From positions 290,372 to 354,371 of the forward strand of contig JALFUR010000004.1 in assembly GCA_022784465.1 (NCBI GenBank): a DNA stretch of 64,000 nt, in the 5' to 3' direction. A model generated the notes under the pieces. It was not told the DNA's origin and made no database searches. It worked only from the letters and a program-made list of their open reading frames with translations. The position numbers were made by a program, and so were the translations under genes. The number at the start of each line of letters is the position of its first letter. Position 1 is the stretch's first letter. Shown here one piece after another: positions 54,492 through 63,427 of the stretch. This stretch comes from Christensenella sp. GTDB lineage: Bacteria > Bacillota > Clostridia > Christensenellales > UBA3700.

Positions 54492-55654
54492 TAACTGCTA
54501 ACCTCTAATTTACCACTCATTAGTCTTGGCAATAAAGAATCACGTTGTTGAATTAATAGTTCATTCTTATCTTTTAAAATCTTTATTTCACCATAGAATG
54601 GACTGACTTTCTCACAATATTTTTGTATTATTTCCTTTGTAGGAATTATCGTTGAAAGTCTATTTATATTTTTTGCATATACATGTGGTTGTGCGCTACC
54701 AACCTGCATATTACTAATTACTGGTTGCAAAAACTTTAATGCATTATACACAAACCATATATTTTTATCATTTTGATAATATGAACAATCAGCTGCCCAA
54801 ATATTTTCTAAATGATACGCTAGATATCCCGCATTTGCCCCACTTGCACTGACGGTTAAACTGCAACCTTTTACATTTGCCTGATTGTGATATCCAGATG
54901 GTTCAATACCAGCTGCAATAACTGGAATCTTTCCTTCAATCATTTTAGAAGAAGTGATGTTTTTACCTCTCTTAAATTCGGCGATATTGATTAACTCGTC
55001 AAAATCCCATGATTCAGGTATTGCCTGTCCACTTTCGTGATTACCAAAAACCCACCCTTTAGCAGATTTTTCTTTTGTTTCGATATTTTTATATCCAGGT
55101 AATCTAAATCTAACAAACCATTCTTTATATAATGATTCGGCCATATCTTCTAATAGCTGAATACGTTTATTGTTATTTTCAATTAATTCATCGTAGTCAT
55201 TTAAAATGTTTGCTATTGTCTTTTGTTCTTTTAAATCATCTGGAATATATATTTTTTTCTTTTCCATTGATGATTTTGTTATATGAACCATCGTAGAACC
55301 ATTTGTAGCGCCAAGCCACATTGGAGTATTATATTTTAAATAATAATATAAGAACAACTTATCAATTCTACTTGAATCATTCACAACCTTCCAAATGTGA
55401 TAATGGTATATTACCTTTTCTTCTTTCCAAATTTCCGGTCCAAAAGTACACGCCCATTTATACAACAAATCTCCTTTCGAACAGTATTTTTCATCATCAA
55501 GTTCCATATCTGAATAAAACCATTCATCTTTTCCTGTGAAATTTCCAACTCTAACTATGCGATATTTACCATTATCCAAGAGCTCTGGCATCAAATATGC
55601 TCTACCATTAATTAAAGTGGCGATATTACTAAAACGTTCTATAATCCAAGCCAT
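54491..55654 (-). CDS. hsdS: Type I restriction enzyme specificity (S) subunit
   Basis: Two target-recognition domains are visible: one from about residue 1 to 150, followed by the conserved central helix (EQKTIANILNDYDELIENNNKRIQLLEDM), and a second starting at GQAIPESWDFDELINIAEF and ending with LLIQQRDSLLPRLMSGKLEV. This is the full two-TRD layout at 387 residues. The ATG at 55654 follows the hsdM stop by 1 base with GGTGA upstream; the longer open frame to 55696 runs inside hsdM and is unlikely. It sets the DNA sequence recognised. Confidence 0.93.
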   Translation of the reverse strand: MAWIIERFSNIATLINGRAYLMPELLDNGKYRIVRVGNFTGKDEWFYSDMELDDEKYCSKGDLLYKWACTFGPEIWKEEKVIYHYHIWKVVNDSSRIDKLFLYYYLKYNTPMWLGATNGSTMVHITKSSMEKKKIYIPDDLKEQKTIANILNDYDELIENNNKRIQLLEDMAESLYKEWFVRFRLPGYKNIETKEKSAKGWVFGNHESGQAIPESWDFDELINIAEFKRGKNITSSKMIEGKIPVIAAGIEPSGYHNQANVKGCSLTVSASGANAGYLAYHLENIWAADCSYYQNDKNIWFVYNALKFLQPVISNMQVGSAQPHVYAKNINRLSTIIPTKEIIQKYCEKVSPFYGEIKILKDKNELLIQQRDSLLPRLMSGKLEVSS

Positions 55655-55655
55655 A

Positions 55656-57386
55656 TCATTCACCAAATAATTCCAATAAATTTTTAGCAATAGCATCTTC
55701 TAAATTCTTTGCCTCATTGCTTAAATCTTGAAATTCTTTATTTAACTTTTGCATATGGTCTTTAAATTCATCCTCGGTCATTCCATCATCTTCAATAACA
55801 ACACCGACATAACGACCTGCATTTAATGACCAATCTTGATCGGCAATTGAATCTTCAACAACCTCTTTTACATTGCCGTTCTCATCAAGCACTTCGCCAA
55901 TTTCTGCAACCTTACAAAGACCTATAACATCCCTATATTTATGTAAGGGGAATCTTTCAAGCAACCAATTAATTTGTGATTCATAGTATTCCTTATTATC
56001 TCCTACTGCTTTTTCTCTATATTCTGCCAATAAATCATCAAATGCTTTGGTGTCTCCATCGTATAGTCTTGTTATTATGCCCAAGTTCTTAATTTGCTCA
56101 TCACTGAATTTTCTATGGGCTCTGTCAATTTGAGTAAACACATTTCTGGCATCGATAAATAAAATCTTATCCTTTTGTTCTTTAGGCTTTTGCTTATCAA
56201 AAAACCACAAAGTTGCTGGTAAGGTTACAGACGTAAACATATTCGAAGGCAAAGTAACCATTTGTTTGATGATTCCTGCCTTAATCATATTTTTTCTTAT
56301 TTCTAAATCGTTACTACCAGCATCAGAAGCACTATTTGCCATAACTAAAGCAGCTTTACCTTTCTCGTTTAAGGCAGTTGCAAAATAACTAATCCAAAGA
56401 TAGTTAGCATTAGACACTGTTTCTTTCGCATCTTTACCTTTGCCTTTAGTTCCTTTTGTCATACCATAAGCTTTGAATCTGTCATCATCTTTAACTCTTT
56501 CATATAAAACCTCATCAACATTGAATGGTGGATTTGCCATAACATAATCGAACTTTCCGACGGCGTCATATGGATTGGAATAGAATGAGTTTGCTTCGGT
56601 GATCTCACCTCTAACATTGTTTAAAAGGAGATTCATTTTTGCTAGTTTAACCGTGTCAGGTTCTTTTTCTACGCCATAACATCTAAATTGCATTCTATCT
56701 GTATTTTGATTGTGTCTATGCATATACCTAGCAGCTTGAACAAACATACCGCCAGAGCCACAAGCGGGATCTAAAAACATTTTTTCGCCAGCTTCTGGTT
56801 TAATAACCTCGACCATATATCTTACAACTGTTGCTGGAGTATAGAATGTTCCACCATCCTTGCCTTCTTGAATAGCAAATTCTCCTAAAAAGAATTCATA
56901 GATTTCACCAAATAAATCAACATCGATTGTTTCAGGAATATCTTTAAAAATTCTTACTACACGTGAAAGCAATTCTGGTTCTTCTTCAGGAACTAATTGA
57001 CCATAAACTTCCTTAGGAAGTACACCTTGAAGTCTTGGGTTTTCTTCCTCAATCGCTTCCATGGCCTTTTTCACTAACGTTGCTTTTTCAGCAGTATCTG
57101 GTGCATCATTAATAAAATCAAAATACGCTTTTTCAGGAAGATAAAAACCACACTTTTCAATACAAATATCTTTATAAGAACGTTCAGCTCTCCCTCCTTT
57201 TTTAGCCTCGTATTCCTTATCAATTTCTTTTTTATGTTGTTTATATAAAATATCGGCATAGCGTAAGAAAATTAATCCCAAGATAGGTTGACCATATTTA
57301 TTGGCTGCAATATGTGCTCCACTTCTTAAGATATCAGCAGAATGCCATAAGTCATCTTTCAATTTCTTAAATTCTAAATCAGTCAT
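55656..57386 (-). CDS. hsdM: Type I restriction enzyme methyltransferase (M) subunit
   Basis: N6-adenine methyltransferase with the N-terminal HsdM_N bundle (DDLWHSADILRSGAHIAANKYGQPILGLIFLRYAD-like region), SAM motif I in LDPACGSGGMFVQAA and catalytic motif IV NPPFNVDEV. Length 576 is normal. It partners with HsdS and HsdR. The ATG is one base after the XRE gene stop, so regulator and enzyme genes are cotranscribed. Confidence 0.95.
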   Translation of the reverse strand: MTDLEFKKLKDDLWHSADILRSGAHIAANKYGQPILGLIFLRYADILYKQHKKEIDKEYEAKKGGRAERSYKDICIEKCGFYLPEKAYFDFINDAPDTAEKATLVKKAMEAIEEENPRLQGVLPKEVYGQLVPEEEPELLSRVVRIFKDIPETIDVDLFGEIYEFFLGEFAIQEGKDGGTFYTPATVVRYMVEVIKPEAGEKMFLDPACGSGGMFVQAARYMHRHNQNTDRMQFRCYGVEKEPDTVKLAKMNLLLNNVRGEITEANSFYSNPYDAVGKFDYVMANPPFNVDEVLYERVKDDDRFKAYGMTKGTKGKGKDAKETVSNANYLWISYFATALNEKGKAALVMANSASDAGSNDLEIRKNMIKAGIIKQMVTLPSNMFTSVTLPATLWFFDKQKPKEQKDKILFIDARNVFTQIDRAHRKFSDEQIKNLGIITRLYDGDTKAFDDLLAEYREKAVGDNKEYYESQINWLLERFPLHKYRDVIGLCKVAEIGEVLDENGNVKEVVEDSIADQDWSLNAGRYVGVVIEDDGMTEDEFKDHMQKLNKEFQDLSNEAKNLEDAIAKNLLELFGE

Positions 57387-57387
57387 A

Positions 57388-57585
57388 TTATTTAGCCTCC
57401 GTCATGATGTCGTATCTATCAAAAAGTTTTTGCAATTTAACCTTAACTAATTTTGTTGGTTTTGAATGTCCGTTTTCCCATCTAGAAACAGAAACAGGGG
57501 AAACACCTAGAATCTTCGCAAAGTCTTCTTGTGACACATTCATTGCCGCTCTCAATTCAGGTATTAATAATTTATAATCGTTCAT
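57388..57585 (-). CDS. Small XRE-family helix-turn-helix regulator of the hsd operon
   Basis: A 65-residue protein that is almost only an HTH: LRAAMNVSQEDFAKILGVSPVSVSRWENGHSKP. Its place as first gene before hsdM suggests a controller (C-protein-like) that times methylase and nuclease production. AGAGGTG precedes the ATG. TATGAT lies 27-32 bases upstream of the start as a possible -10. The gap 57586-57828 holds this promoter and ATCGTTAAAA twice near 57680-57725, but no gene. Confidence 0.88.
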   Translation of the reverse strand: MNDYKLLIPELRAAMNVSQEDFAKILGVSPVSVSRWENGHSKPTKLVKVKLQKLFDRYDIMTEAK

Positions 57586-57830
57586 ATATTACACCTCTTG
57601 TCGTTACATATCATATCTTATCACTTTTTTATCAAAAAATCAATTATATAGCCGTTTTACTCGAGACAATTCTTTAAATTTTCTCAATTTTGTACAAATC
57701 GTTAAAATGTTCTCATATCGTTAAAAAGTATTCAGGCAAAATAAAAAGAGGCCAGAAAACAGCTTGTATTTTCACTGCTTCTAGTCTCTTAAAAACTGGC
57801 ATAAAGGAAAAAATCCCCTTTCCGCCAAAG

Positions 57831-57863
57831 AAAAAAGGTCTGACACTACTGTATCAAACCTTT
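57831..57863 (-). terminator. Intrinsic terminator of the tRNA cluster
   Basis: On the - strand AAAGGTTTGATAC pairs with GTGTCAGACCTTT (two G-U pairs) and is followed by T-runs. It is 10 bases beyond the CCA end of tRNA-Tyr. Confidence 0.85.
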
Positions 57864-57876
57864 GCTTTTTATATGG
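57851..57876 (+). repeat. 26-bp direct repeat, candidate att site (right) at the tRNA-Tyr 3' end
   Basis: Identical to 48044-48069. Its last three bases are the complement of the CCA end of tRNA-Tyr, and the rest is the start of the tRNA operon terminator. Together with the left copy it encloses the whole XRE-hsd-DUF2971 block. Confidence 0.65.
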
Positions 57877-57958
57877 TGGGCAGGGATGGATTCGAACCAT
57901 CGAAGACAGAGTCGGCAGATTTACAGTCTGCTCCCATTGGCCGCTCGGGAACCTACCC
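57874..57958 (-). tRNA. tRNA-Tyr (anticodon GTA)
   Basis: Acceptor GGGTAGG/CCTGCCC (one U-G pair), anticodon loop CTGTAAA, long class II variable arm, T-loop GTTCGAATC, discriminator A and encoded CCA. It is last in the six-tRNA cluster. Confidence 0.95.
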
Positions 57959-57968
57959 ACATAAAAAA

Positions 57969-58044
57969 TGGAGCTGGTGATCGGAATCGAACCAACAACC
58001 TGCTGATTACAAATCAGCTGCTCTGCCAATTGAGCTACACCAGC
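57969..58044 (-). tRNA. tRNA-Thr (anticodon TGT)
   Basis: Acceptor GCTGGTG/ATCACCAGC region closing as CACCAGC, D-arm AGCTCAATTGGCAGAGCA, anticodon stem GCTGA/TCAGC with loop TTTGTAA, T-loop GTTCGATTC, discriminator T and encoded CCA. Confidence 0.95.
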
Positions 58045-58069
58045 ACATTTTTAAATGTAATTGTCTTTA

Positions 58070-58145
58070 TGGTGCCTCGGGGCGGAATCGAACCACCGAC
58101 ACGGGGATTTTCAGTCCCCTGCTCTACCGACTGAGCTACCGAGGC
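58070..58145 (-). tRNA. tRNA-Phe (anticodon GAA)
   Basis: Acceptor GCCTCGG/CCGAGGC, anticodon loop CTGAAAA between GGGGA and TCCCC, T-loop GTTCGATTC, discriminator A and encoded CCA. This is the tRNA that should be sensed by the T-box at 39.5 kb. Confidence 0.95.
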
Positions 58146-58169
58146 AAATAAGGACTGATTTCCTTATAA

Positions 58170-58246
58170 TGGCGACTCGTAGCGGACTTGAACCGCTGAC
58201 CTCCTGCGTGACAGGCAGGCGTTCTAACCAGCTGAACTAACGAGCC
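58170..58246 (-). tRNA. tRNA-Asp (anticodon GTC)
   Basis: Acceptor GGCTCGT/ACGAGTC, anticodon stem CCTGC/GCAGG with loop CTGTCAC, T-loop GTTCAAGTC, discriminator G and encoded CCA. Confidence 0.95.
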
Positions 58247-58294
58247 ACAGCCATATTAATGCCATAAAGATTTTAAGTTTGTCAACGTACACTT

Positions 58295-58371
58295 TGGTGG
58301 GCCATCAAGGACTCGAACCTTGGACCGACCGGTTATGAGCCGGTTGCTCTAACCAACTGAGCTAATGGCCC
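58295..58371 (-). tRNA. tRNA with CAT anticodon: elongator Met or Ile2
   Basis: Acceptor GGGCCAT/ATGGCCC, D-arm AGCTCAGTTGGTTAGAGC, anticodon stem CCGGC/ACCGG-type with loop CTCATAA, T-loop GTTCGAGTC, discriminator A and encoded CCA. The acceptor is fully paired, so it is not the initiator. The body also resembles TilS-modified Ile2 tRNAs, and sequence alone does not settle which. Confidence 0.9.
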
Positions 58372-58390
58372 AAACTGTTTGTTTACATAA

Positions 58391-58466
58391 TGGTCGGGGT
58401 GAAGAGACTCGAACTCCCGGCATCATGGTCCCAAACCATGCGCGCTACCAATTGCGCTACACCCCG
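58391..58466 (-). tRNA. tRNA-Pro (anticodon TGG)
   Basis: Acceptor CGGGGTG/CACCCCG, anticodon stem ATGGT/ACCAT with loop TTTGGGA, T-loop GTTCGAGTC, discriminator A and encoded CCA. It is first in the cluster Pro-Met/Ile2-Asp-Phe-Thr-Tyr. Confidence 0.95.
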
Positions 58467-58508
58467 CTATTTAGCAACAATATAAAGTTACTATATTTTA
58501 CCTTTATA

Positions 58509-58514
58509 TGTCAA
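58509..58514 (-). promoter_or_regulatory. Likely -35 box of the tRNA cluster
   Basis: TTGACA on the - strand, 43 bases before tRNA-Pro. The best -10 at a proper distance is poor (TAACTT, spacer 18), so the promoter is only partly supported. Confidence 0.4.
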
Positions 58515-58541
58515 GAGATTTTTTTTAATTTTTTAGTTTTA

Positions 58542-58569
58542 TTTTGGGGCTTTAAAATCAGCCCCAAAA
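58542..58569 (-). terminator. Hairpin between ispH-rpsA and the tRNA cluster
   Basis: TTTTGGGGCT pairs with AGCCCCAAAA around an 8-base loop, 28 bases after the ispH-rpsA stop. The T's and A's are inside the stem and no separate U-tract follows, so termination is likely but not certain. Confidence 0.45.
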
Positions 58570-58596
58570 AACGATTATTTCTATTATTATAAAGAA

Positions 58597-60765
58597 TTAC
58601 TCACCAATAAGATTCTTTAACAAATCTCCAACTGAAATTGATGTAGAATTGTTTGTAGAATAAGCTTGAGTTGGCTCTTCTTCAACTTCTTCTTTCTTTT
58701 TAGAAGTTTTCTTCTTTGGAGCTTCTACATTTTCAAATTTCTTTAAGTTCTTAGCAACTCTCTTTTCTGATGAAGCCTTATAATCTGTTTCTGTAATTTC
58801 AACTGGAGCTTCTTCAACTGTCTCTAATGCTTTAATAGATAAAGTGAATTTACCTTTAGCTGTATCAATCTTAATTACTTGAGCAGTTACTTCATCACCT
58901 ACTTTGTATACATCAGCAGGATCTTTTATGAACTTATGAGAAATTTCAGCAACTGGAACTAATCCATCAACATCTTCTTCAATTCCTACATACATTCCAA
59001 ACTTAGTAATAGTTTTAACTTTTCCTGTGATTGTTGAACCAACTGGGAATTTTTCAGCAGTTTGTTCATAAATAGATTTTTGTAATTGTTTATATCCTAA
59101 AGAAACTTGTTTCTTTTCTTTATTGATTTCTAGAACTAGGAATTCATAAGACTTTCCAATTTCAAGAACGTCTTCTGGCTTAACATCTCTCTTGTAAGAA
59201 AGATTGCTCTTATGAGCTAAGCATTCCATTCCATTAACCTTAACGAATGCACCAAATTCTGTAAATTTAACAACTTTTCCTGTAACAACCTGATTGTTAT
59301 CAAAGAATTCCCACATTGCCTTTTCTGCAGCTTCTGCTTCTTCTTCAATAATTACTCTAGCTGAAGCATATAATGCTTTTCTTGGCTTAATTTCAATTTC
59401 GCCTTCGCTGTTATCTTTATTAGATTTGATTAATCTTAATCTTAATGTCTTTCCAACATACTTTTCTAAATCAGCCTCTTTAACAAAACCTCTCTTGATT
59501 TGAGATGATGGAACGAATACTTCGTATGGACCAACTTTAGCCATTAAACCCATCTTTACAGCTTTTTCAATCTTTGCTTCAAATACTGGTTGTCTTAGCT
59601 TTTCAGCGTATTCTTTATAATCTTTATCAGCTTGCTTAATAACTTTGCTAGAGAAATATAACAAATTAGAATCGCCTTGTTCTGGTCTATTTATATGCTT
59701 TGCTCTGATTGAATCTCCTTCATTGTAATTCTTTTGATCGTAGATGTCGCCATCTGCTTCAACTTCAGAAGCTGGAATAAAGCCTTCCTTTGGTTGATCA
59801 CAATTTACTAGGATTCCATCTTCTGATGCAGATAGAACTTTAACATTGTATGTTCTACCAATGGAAATCTTGCTTTGTTTCATTTCCTCCATAGCTTTTT
59901 CAAATTCTGTTTTCTTTACGTCCTCGACTACAACGTTTTTTGTAACTTGAGATTCGCTCATGTGTTTTTGTACCTCCTCAATCAACTCCTTTGGAGTCGA
60001 CGCGCCGGCCACTATTCCGACGATGTTTTTTTCTTTATATCCAACTGAATCTAAATCAGTTAAATTCTCTATTAAATATGTTTCACAATTTTTAGCACAT
60101 ATATCGAATAGTTTAAGAGTGTTTGAAGAAGTTTTTGAACCAATTACTAAAACAATATCACATTTTAAACTTAATTCTAGTGCCTCTTTTTGTCTACAAG
60201 ATGTAGTATAACAAATGGTTTTTTTATTTACAACTAAATTAACGCGATTTTTTATTAAATTTATTATATTATTATATTTATTTTCATCAAATGTCGTTTG
60301 ACATACAACACAATAATCTAATTTTGGATCTATACTTAATATTTCTTCTTCAGAATTGATTATAGTCGCAGTATAATTACACCACCCGTTTATACCTATT
60401 ACTTCAGGATGATTTTTGTTCCCGATTATTATAATATGCAAACCCTTTTTATAATTTTCCTCAACAATTTCATGAATTTTCTTTACAAACGGACATGTAG
60501 CATCAATGTATTTTATTCCCCTTTTTTCAATTTCTTTATATACATCTTGTCCTACGCCATGCGATCTAATTAAAAGAACACCAGAGGTGTAATCATCTAG
60601 TGTTTCAATGCTTTTTATGCGTATTTTTTCTAAATTTGAAATAACAAATTCGTTATGTATTAATTTACCTAAAGTAACACATCCACCAGGGATAGATTTT
60701 GCTTTTTCAATTGCAGCTTTAACTCCAACGCAAAATCCCGAATTTTTCGAAACAATTATTTCCAT
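58597..60765 (-). CDS. ispH: IspH (HMBPP reductase) fused to ribosomal protein S1-type domains
   Basis: Residues 1-280 are IspH, the last enzyme of the MEP pathway, with the three [4Fe-4S] cysteines Cys12 (GFCVGVKAAI), Cys91 (DATCPFVKKIHE) and Cys190 (TTSCRQKEAL). Residues about 300-640 hold four S1 RNA-binding repeats, the best being KVVKFTEFGAFVKVNG and KVKTITKFGMYVGIEEDVDG, and a Lys/Glu-rich tail follows. This IspH-RpsA fusion is known from Clostridia. It has no Shine-Dalgarno and starts 3 bases after plsC, so coupling is likely. Confidence 0.94.
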   Translation of the reverse strand: MEIIVSKNSGFCVGVKAAIEKAKSIPGGCVTLGKLIHNEFVISNLEKIRIKSIETLDDYTSGVLLIRSHGVGQDVYKEIEKRGIKYIDATCPFVKKIHEIVEENYKKGLHIIIIGNKNHPEVIGINGWCNYTATIINSEEEILSIDPKLDYCVVCQTTFDENKYNNIINLIKNRVNLVVNKKTICYTTSCRQKEALELSLKCDIVLVIGSKTSSNTLKLFDICAKNCETYLIENLTDLDSVGYKEKNIVGIVAGASTPKELIEEVQKHMSESQVTKNVVVEDVKKTEFEKAMEEMKQSKISIGRTYNVKVLSASEDGILVNCDQPKEGFIPASEVEADGDIYDQKNYNEGDSIRAKHINRPEQGDSNLLYFSSKVIKQADKDYKEYAEKLRQPVFEAKIEKAVKMGLMAKVGPYEVFVPSSQIKRGFVKEADLEKYVGKTLRLRLIKSNKDNSEGEIEIKPRKALYASARVIIEEEAEAAEKAMWEFFDNNQVVTGKVVKFTEFGAFVKVNGMECLAHKSNLSYKRDVKPEDVLEIGKSYEFLVLEINKEKKQVSLGYKQLQKSIYEQTAEKFPVGSTITGKVKTITKFGMYVGIEEDVDGLVPVAEISHKFIKDPADVYKVGDEVTAQVIKIDTAKGKFTLSIKALETVEEAPVEITETDYKASSEKRVAKNLKKFENVEAPKKKTSKKKEEVEEEPTQAYSTNNSTSISVGDLLKNLIGE

Positions 60766-60768
60766 TAA

Positions 60769-61488
60769 TTATACTAAGTTATGCGCCTTTTTATATTTTT
60801 TTATATTTCCATGAAATACTTCGACTATTTCATCAATTTCCTTTCTTAGTTCAGCATATTTTTGCTCTAAAATTTTAGTAGCCTCAGTTTTAACTTGTGG
60901 ACCCTTTTTATTATAAAACTCTTCCAAAGTAAATGGCTTTCCAACAAGCAAATAATTCTTTCTCTTCCATGACGCTGGAGCGTAGTGTATCATTGGGACA
61001 ATTGGAGATTTTGTCTTTATAGCAAAAAGTGCAGTTCCATCCTTTAGAGGCAACATTTGCTTTGATCCTTCTTTATTTCTTGTTCCCTCTGGATAAATTA
61101 TTACTTGCTCGTCATTCATCAATGATTCTATTATTTCTCTAGCTGCATGTATATCCCCTTCGCCTCTATGAACAGGAATACCACCGATACCATCTAGAAA
61201 ATGAGCAACAAATCCATTGCCTTCCATTAATTCCTTTTTAAGTAAAACTTTAAATGGTTTATGTTTATAAAACGTGCTAATTATTGGATTTGTATCAACT
61301 TTAACATAATGGTTTGATGTAACAATAGCACGACCTTCTATATTGAAACGTTCTTTAAAAAACACTTTTGTTGGCCACAAAACACCCATTAGTTTTTTTG
61401 CAATCCAAATCATAAATTTGATAAATGGCGTCTTTTTATAGCGTCTTCCAGTTTCAATTATTTGTTTTTTCCCATCATTTTCACTCAT
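60769..61488 (-). CDS. plsC: 1-acyl-glycerol-3-phosphate acyltransferase (PlsC family)
   Basis: Membrane-associated acyltransferase making phosphatidic acid. The catalytic HX4D motif is in TSNHYVKVDTNP, and the glycerolphosphate-binding motifs are in GGIPVHRGEGD and IIYPEGTRNKEG. A hydrophobic region lies near residues 23-40. Length 239 is usual. AGGTG precedes the ATG; it follows cmk by 10 bases, as in other Clostridia. Confidence 0.92.
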   Translation of the reverse strand: MSENDGKKQIIETGRRYKKTPFIKFMIWIAKKLMGVLWPTKVFFKERFNIEGRAIVTSNHYVKVDTNPIISTFYKHKPFKVLLKKELMEGNGFVAHFLDGIGGIPVHRGEGDIHAAREIIESLMNDEQVIIYPEGTRNKEGSKQMLPLKDGTALFAIKTKSPIVPMIHYAPASWKRKNYLLVGKPFTLEEFYNKKGPQVKTEATKILEQKYAELRKEIDEIVEVFHGNIKKYKKAHNLV

Positions 61489-61498
61489 TTTTTCACAC

Positions 61499-62152
61499 CT
61501 ATTTTATAAAAGAAAGAATATAATCAGCAACTTCATCTATTGTCATTTTTGTACTGTCTATTTCAATAGAATCTGGAGTTTTTACAAGAGGTGCAAAAGC
61601 TCTTTTAGAATCATTTTCATCTCTATCTATAATATCTTTAAGAATTTGATCATATTCAAATACTTGACCTTTTTCCTTTAATTCTTTACATCTTCTTAAA
61701 GCTCTTTCTTCACTTGTTGCAGTTAAGAAAAACTTGTATTTTGCATCAGGTAAAACATAGCTAGTAATATCTCTTCCGTCTAAAACAACATCATTTTCTC
61801 TTGCAATTTTTCTTTGCATATCAACTAGAAATAATCTAACAGCAGGAATTTTTGAAACATCTGATGCAGCCTTAGAAATATGATGTTCTCTAATTAAAGA
61901 AGAAACGTCTTCACCATTTAGATGAATATGTTTATCTAAAGCATCTCCAGTGTATGAAATATTTATTTCCTTTAACAATGGTTCAACAGCTTCTGCATCA
62001 TTTACAGAAACTCCCTTTCTTAAAACATATAAAGCAACAGTTCTATACATTGCGCCTGTATCTAAATATGTTATGTTAAGTTTTTTTGCAAGAATTTTAC
62101 TAATTGTACTTTTTCCAGCACCAGAAGGTCCATCTATAGCTATATTAATCAT
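61499..62152 (-). CDS. cmk: (d)CMP kinase
   Basis: Phosphorylates CMP and dCMP with ATP. P-loop DGPSGAGKSTISKILAK and TYLDTGAMYRTVALY are at the N-terminus; VVLDGRDITSYVLPDA and the LID region RALRRCKELKEKGQ follow. Length 217 is normal. GAGGT precedes the ATG. The order cmk-plsC-ispH/rpsA is conserved in Clostridia. Confidence 0.95.
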   Translation of the reverse strand: MINIAIDGPSGAGKSTISKILAKKLNITYLDTGAMYRTVALYVLRKGVSVNDAEAVEPLLKEINISYTGDALDKHIHLNGEDVSSLIREHHISKAASDVSKIPAVRLFLVDMQRKIARENDVVLDGRDITSYVLPDAKYKFFLTATSEERALRRCKELKEKGQVFEYDQILKDIIDRDENDSKRAFAPLVKTPDSIEIDSTKMTIDEVADYILSFIK

Positions 62153-62200
62153 TTCTTTACCTCATTTCGAAACTATTATATATAATTTGATATAAATTAA

Positions 62201-63427
62201 TCAAGAGTTAATACTACTTGCGCACGCAAAAGCAGAAGAAAGTGCAAATTGCAAATTAAAGCCACCTGTAAGTGCATCAACATCTAAAATTTCACCTATA
62301 AAATATAGATTGCTTACAAGTTTTGATTGCATATCTTTTGGACTAATTTGTTTTACATCAATTCCGCCAGATGTAATAATAGCAAACTCAATTTTATCTA
62401 TATCTTTAATAATAAATTTCAAGTTTTTTATCGAATCTATAAGCTTTCCCCTTTCTTCTTTAGATATTGAATTACATTTTTTACAATTTGAAATATTTGC
62501 CTGGTTTAACACAAAAGCAATTAAGGCTTTTGGCATATATTCTGCTAAAAGATTTTTTATATCCATATTTGGTTTTGACGAAAAATCTTTAATTAAACGT
62601 TCTTGAATTGTTTCTTCATTTAGAGCGGGTTTTAAGTCTATTTTTAAAACAATGTTTTTGTTAAAGCGTTTGTTTATATAATATTTGTTTATAAAAGAAC
62701 AAGCGGATAATATAATCGGACCAGATACCCCTTTATGAGTAAAAAGCATTTCGCCAAACTCAGAATATATAAGCTTATCATCGGCATAAATATTTGCTTT
62801 GACATTTTTCAATGAAAGTCCTGATAAAACCGACGTATTATTAGCAACAAGTCCATTTAAACCTGGTTTTAATTCAACGATATTATGACCAAACTTTTTA
62901 GCCCATTTATATCCATCGCCAGTTGATCCTGTCAATGGATAAGAAACTCCACCTGTTGCCACTATAATTTTATCGGCTAAAATATCTCCTTGTGTGGTTT
63001 TTACGCCATAAGCGACATTGTCCTTTACCAAAATTTCTTGTACCAAAGTATTTAATAGAATTTGAACATTTTTTAATTGTTTTTCAAAACATTTAATAAT
63101 ATCTGAAGATTTATCTGACTGAGGAAAAACTCGATTCCCTCTTTCCGTCTTTAATGGTGTGCCATTTTGCTCAAAAAAATTAATTGTATCTTGTGGCGTA
63201 AATTTAGATAGTGATGAAATAGCAAATTTAGAATTATTAACAATATTATTTAAAATTGTTTCTCTATCTGAATTGTTTGTAATGTTGCATCTTCCTTTAC
63301 CCGTGATATATAGTTTTTTTCCAAGCTTTTCATTCTTTTCAATTAAAACTACATCATGTCCATTTTTAGATAAAATGCAAGATGCCATCATCCCTGCTGG
63401 ACCTGCTCCAACAACTACACATTTCAT
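62201..63427 (-). CDS. FAD-dependent flavoprotein of the HI0933/YhiN/BaiN family
   Basis: The N-terminal FAD-binding VVGAGPAGMMASCILSKNG, the family block YITGKGRCNITNNSD, the middle IIVATGGVSYPLTGSTGDGY and the C-terminal GEILDVDALTGGFNLQFALSSAFA are all present. Length 408 is standard. The physiological substrate of most members is unknown; BaiN acts on bile acids in one gut Clostridium, but that should not be assumed here. The ATG overlaps the surE stop by 4 bases, with AAAGGA upstream. Confidence 0.9.
   Translation of the reverse strand: MKCVVVGAGPAGMMASCILSKNGHDVVLIEKNEKLGKKLYITGKGRCNITNNSDRETILNNIVNNSKFAISSLSKFTPQDTINFFEQNGTPLKTERGNRVFPQSDKSSDIIKCFEKQLKNVQILLNTLVQEILVKDNVAYGVKTTQGDILADKIIVATGGVSYPLTGSTGDGYKWAKKFGHNIVELKPGLNGLVANNTSVLSGLSLKNVKANIYADDKLIYSEFGEMLFTHKGVSGPIILSACSFINKYYINKRFNKNIVLKIDLKPALNEETIQERLIKDFSSKPNMDIKNLLAEYMPKALIAFVLNQANISNCKKCNSISKEERGKLIDSIKNLKFIIKDIDKIEFAIITSGGIDVKQISPKDMQSKLVSNLYFIGEILDVDALTGGFNLQFALSSAFACASSINS

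Noticed and set aside
57690..58592. Open frames on the + strand across 57.7-58.6 kb
   Set aside because: They run antisense through six tRNA genes; their peptides (such as NHRRQSRQIYSLL) are the usual artefact of translated tRNA complements.
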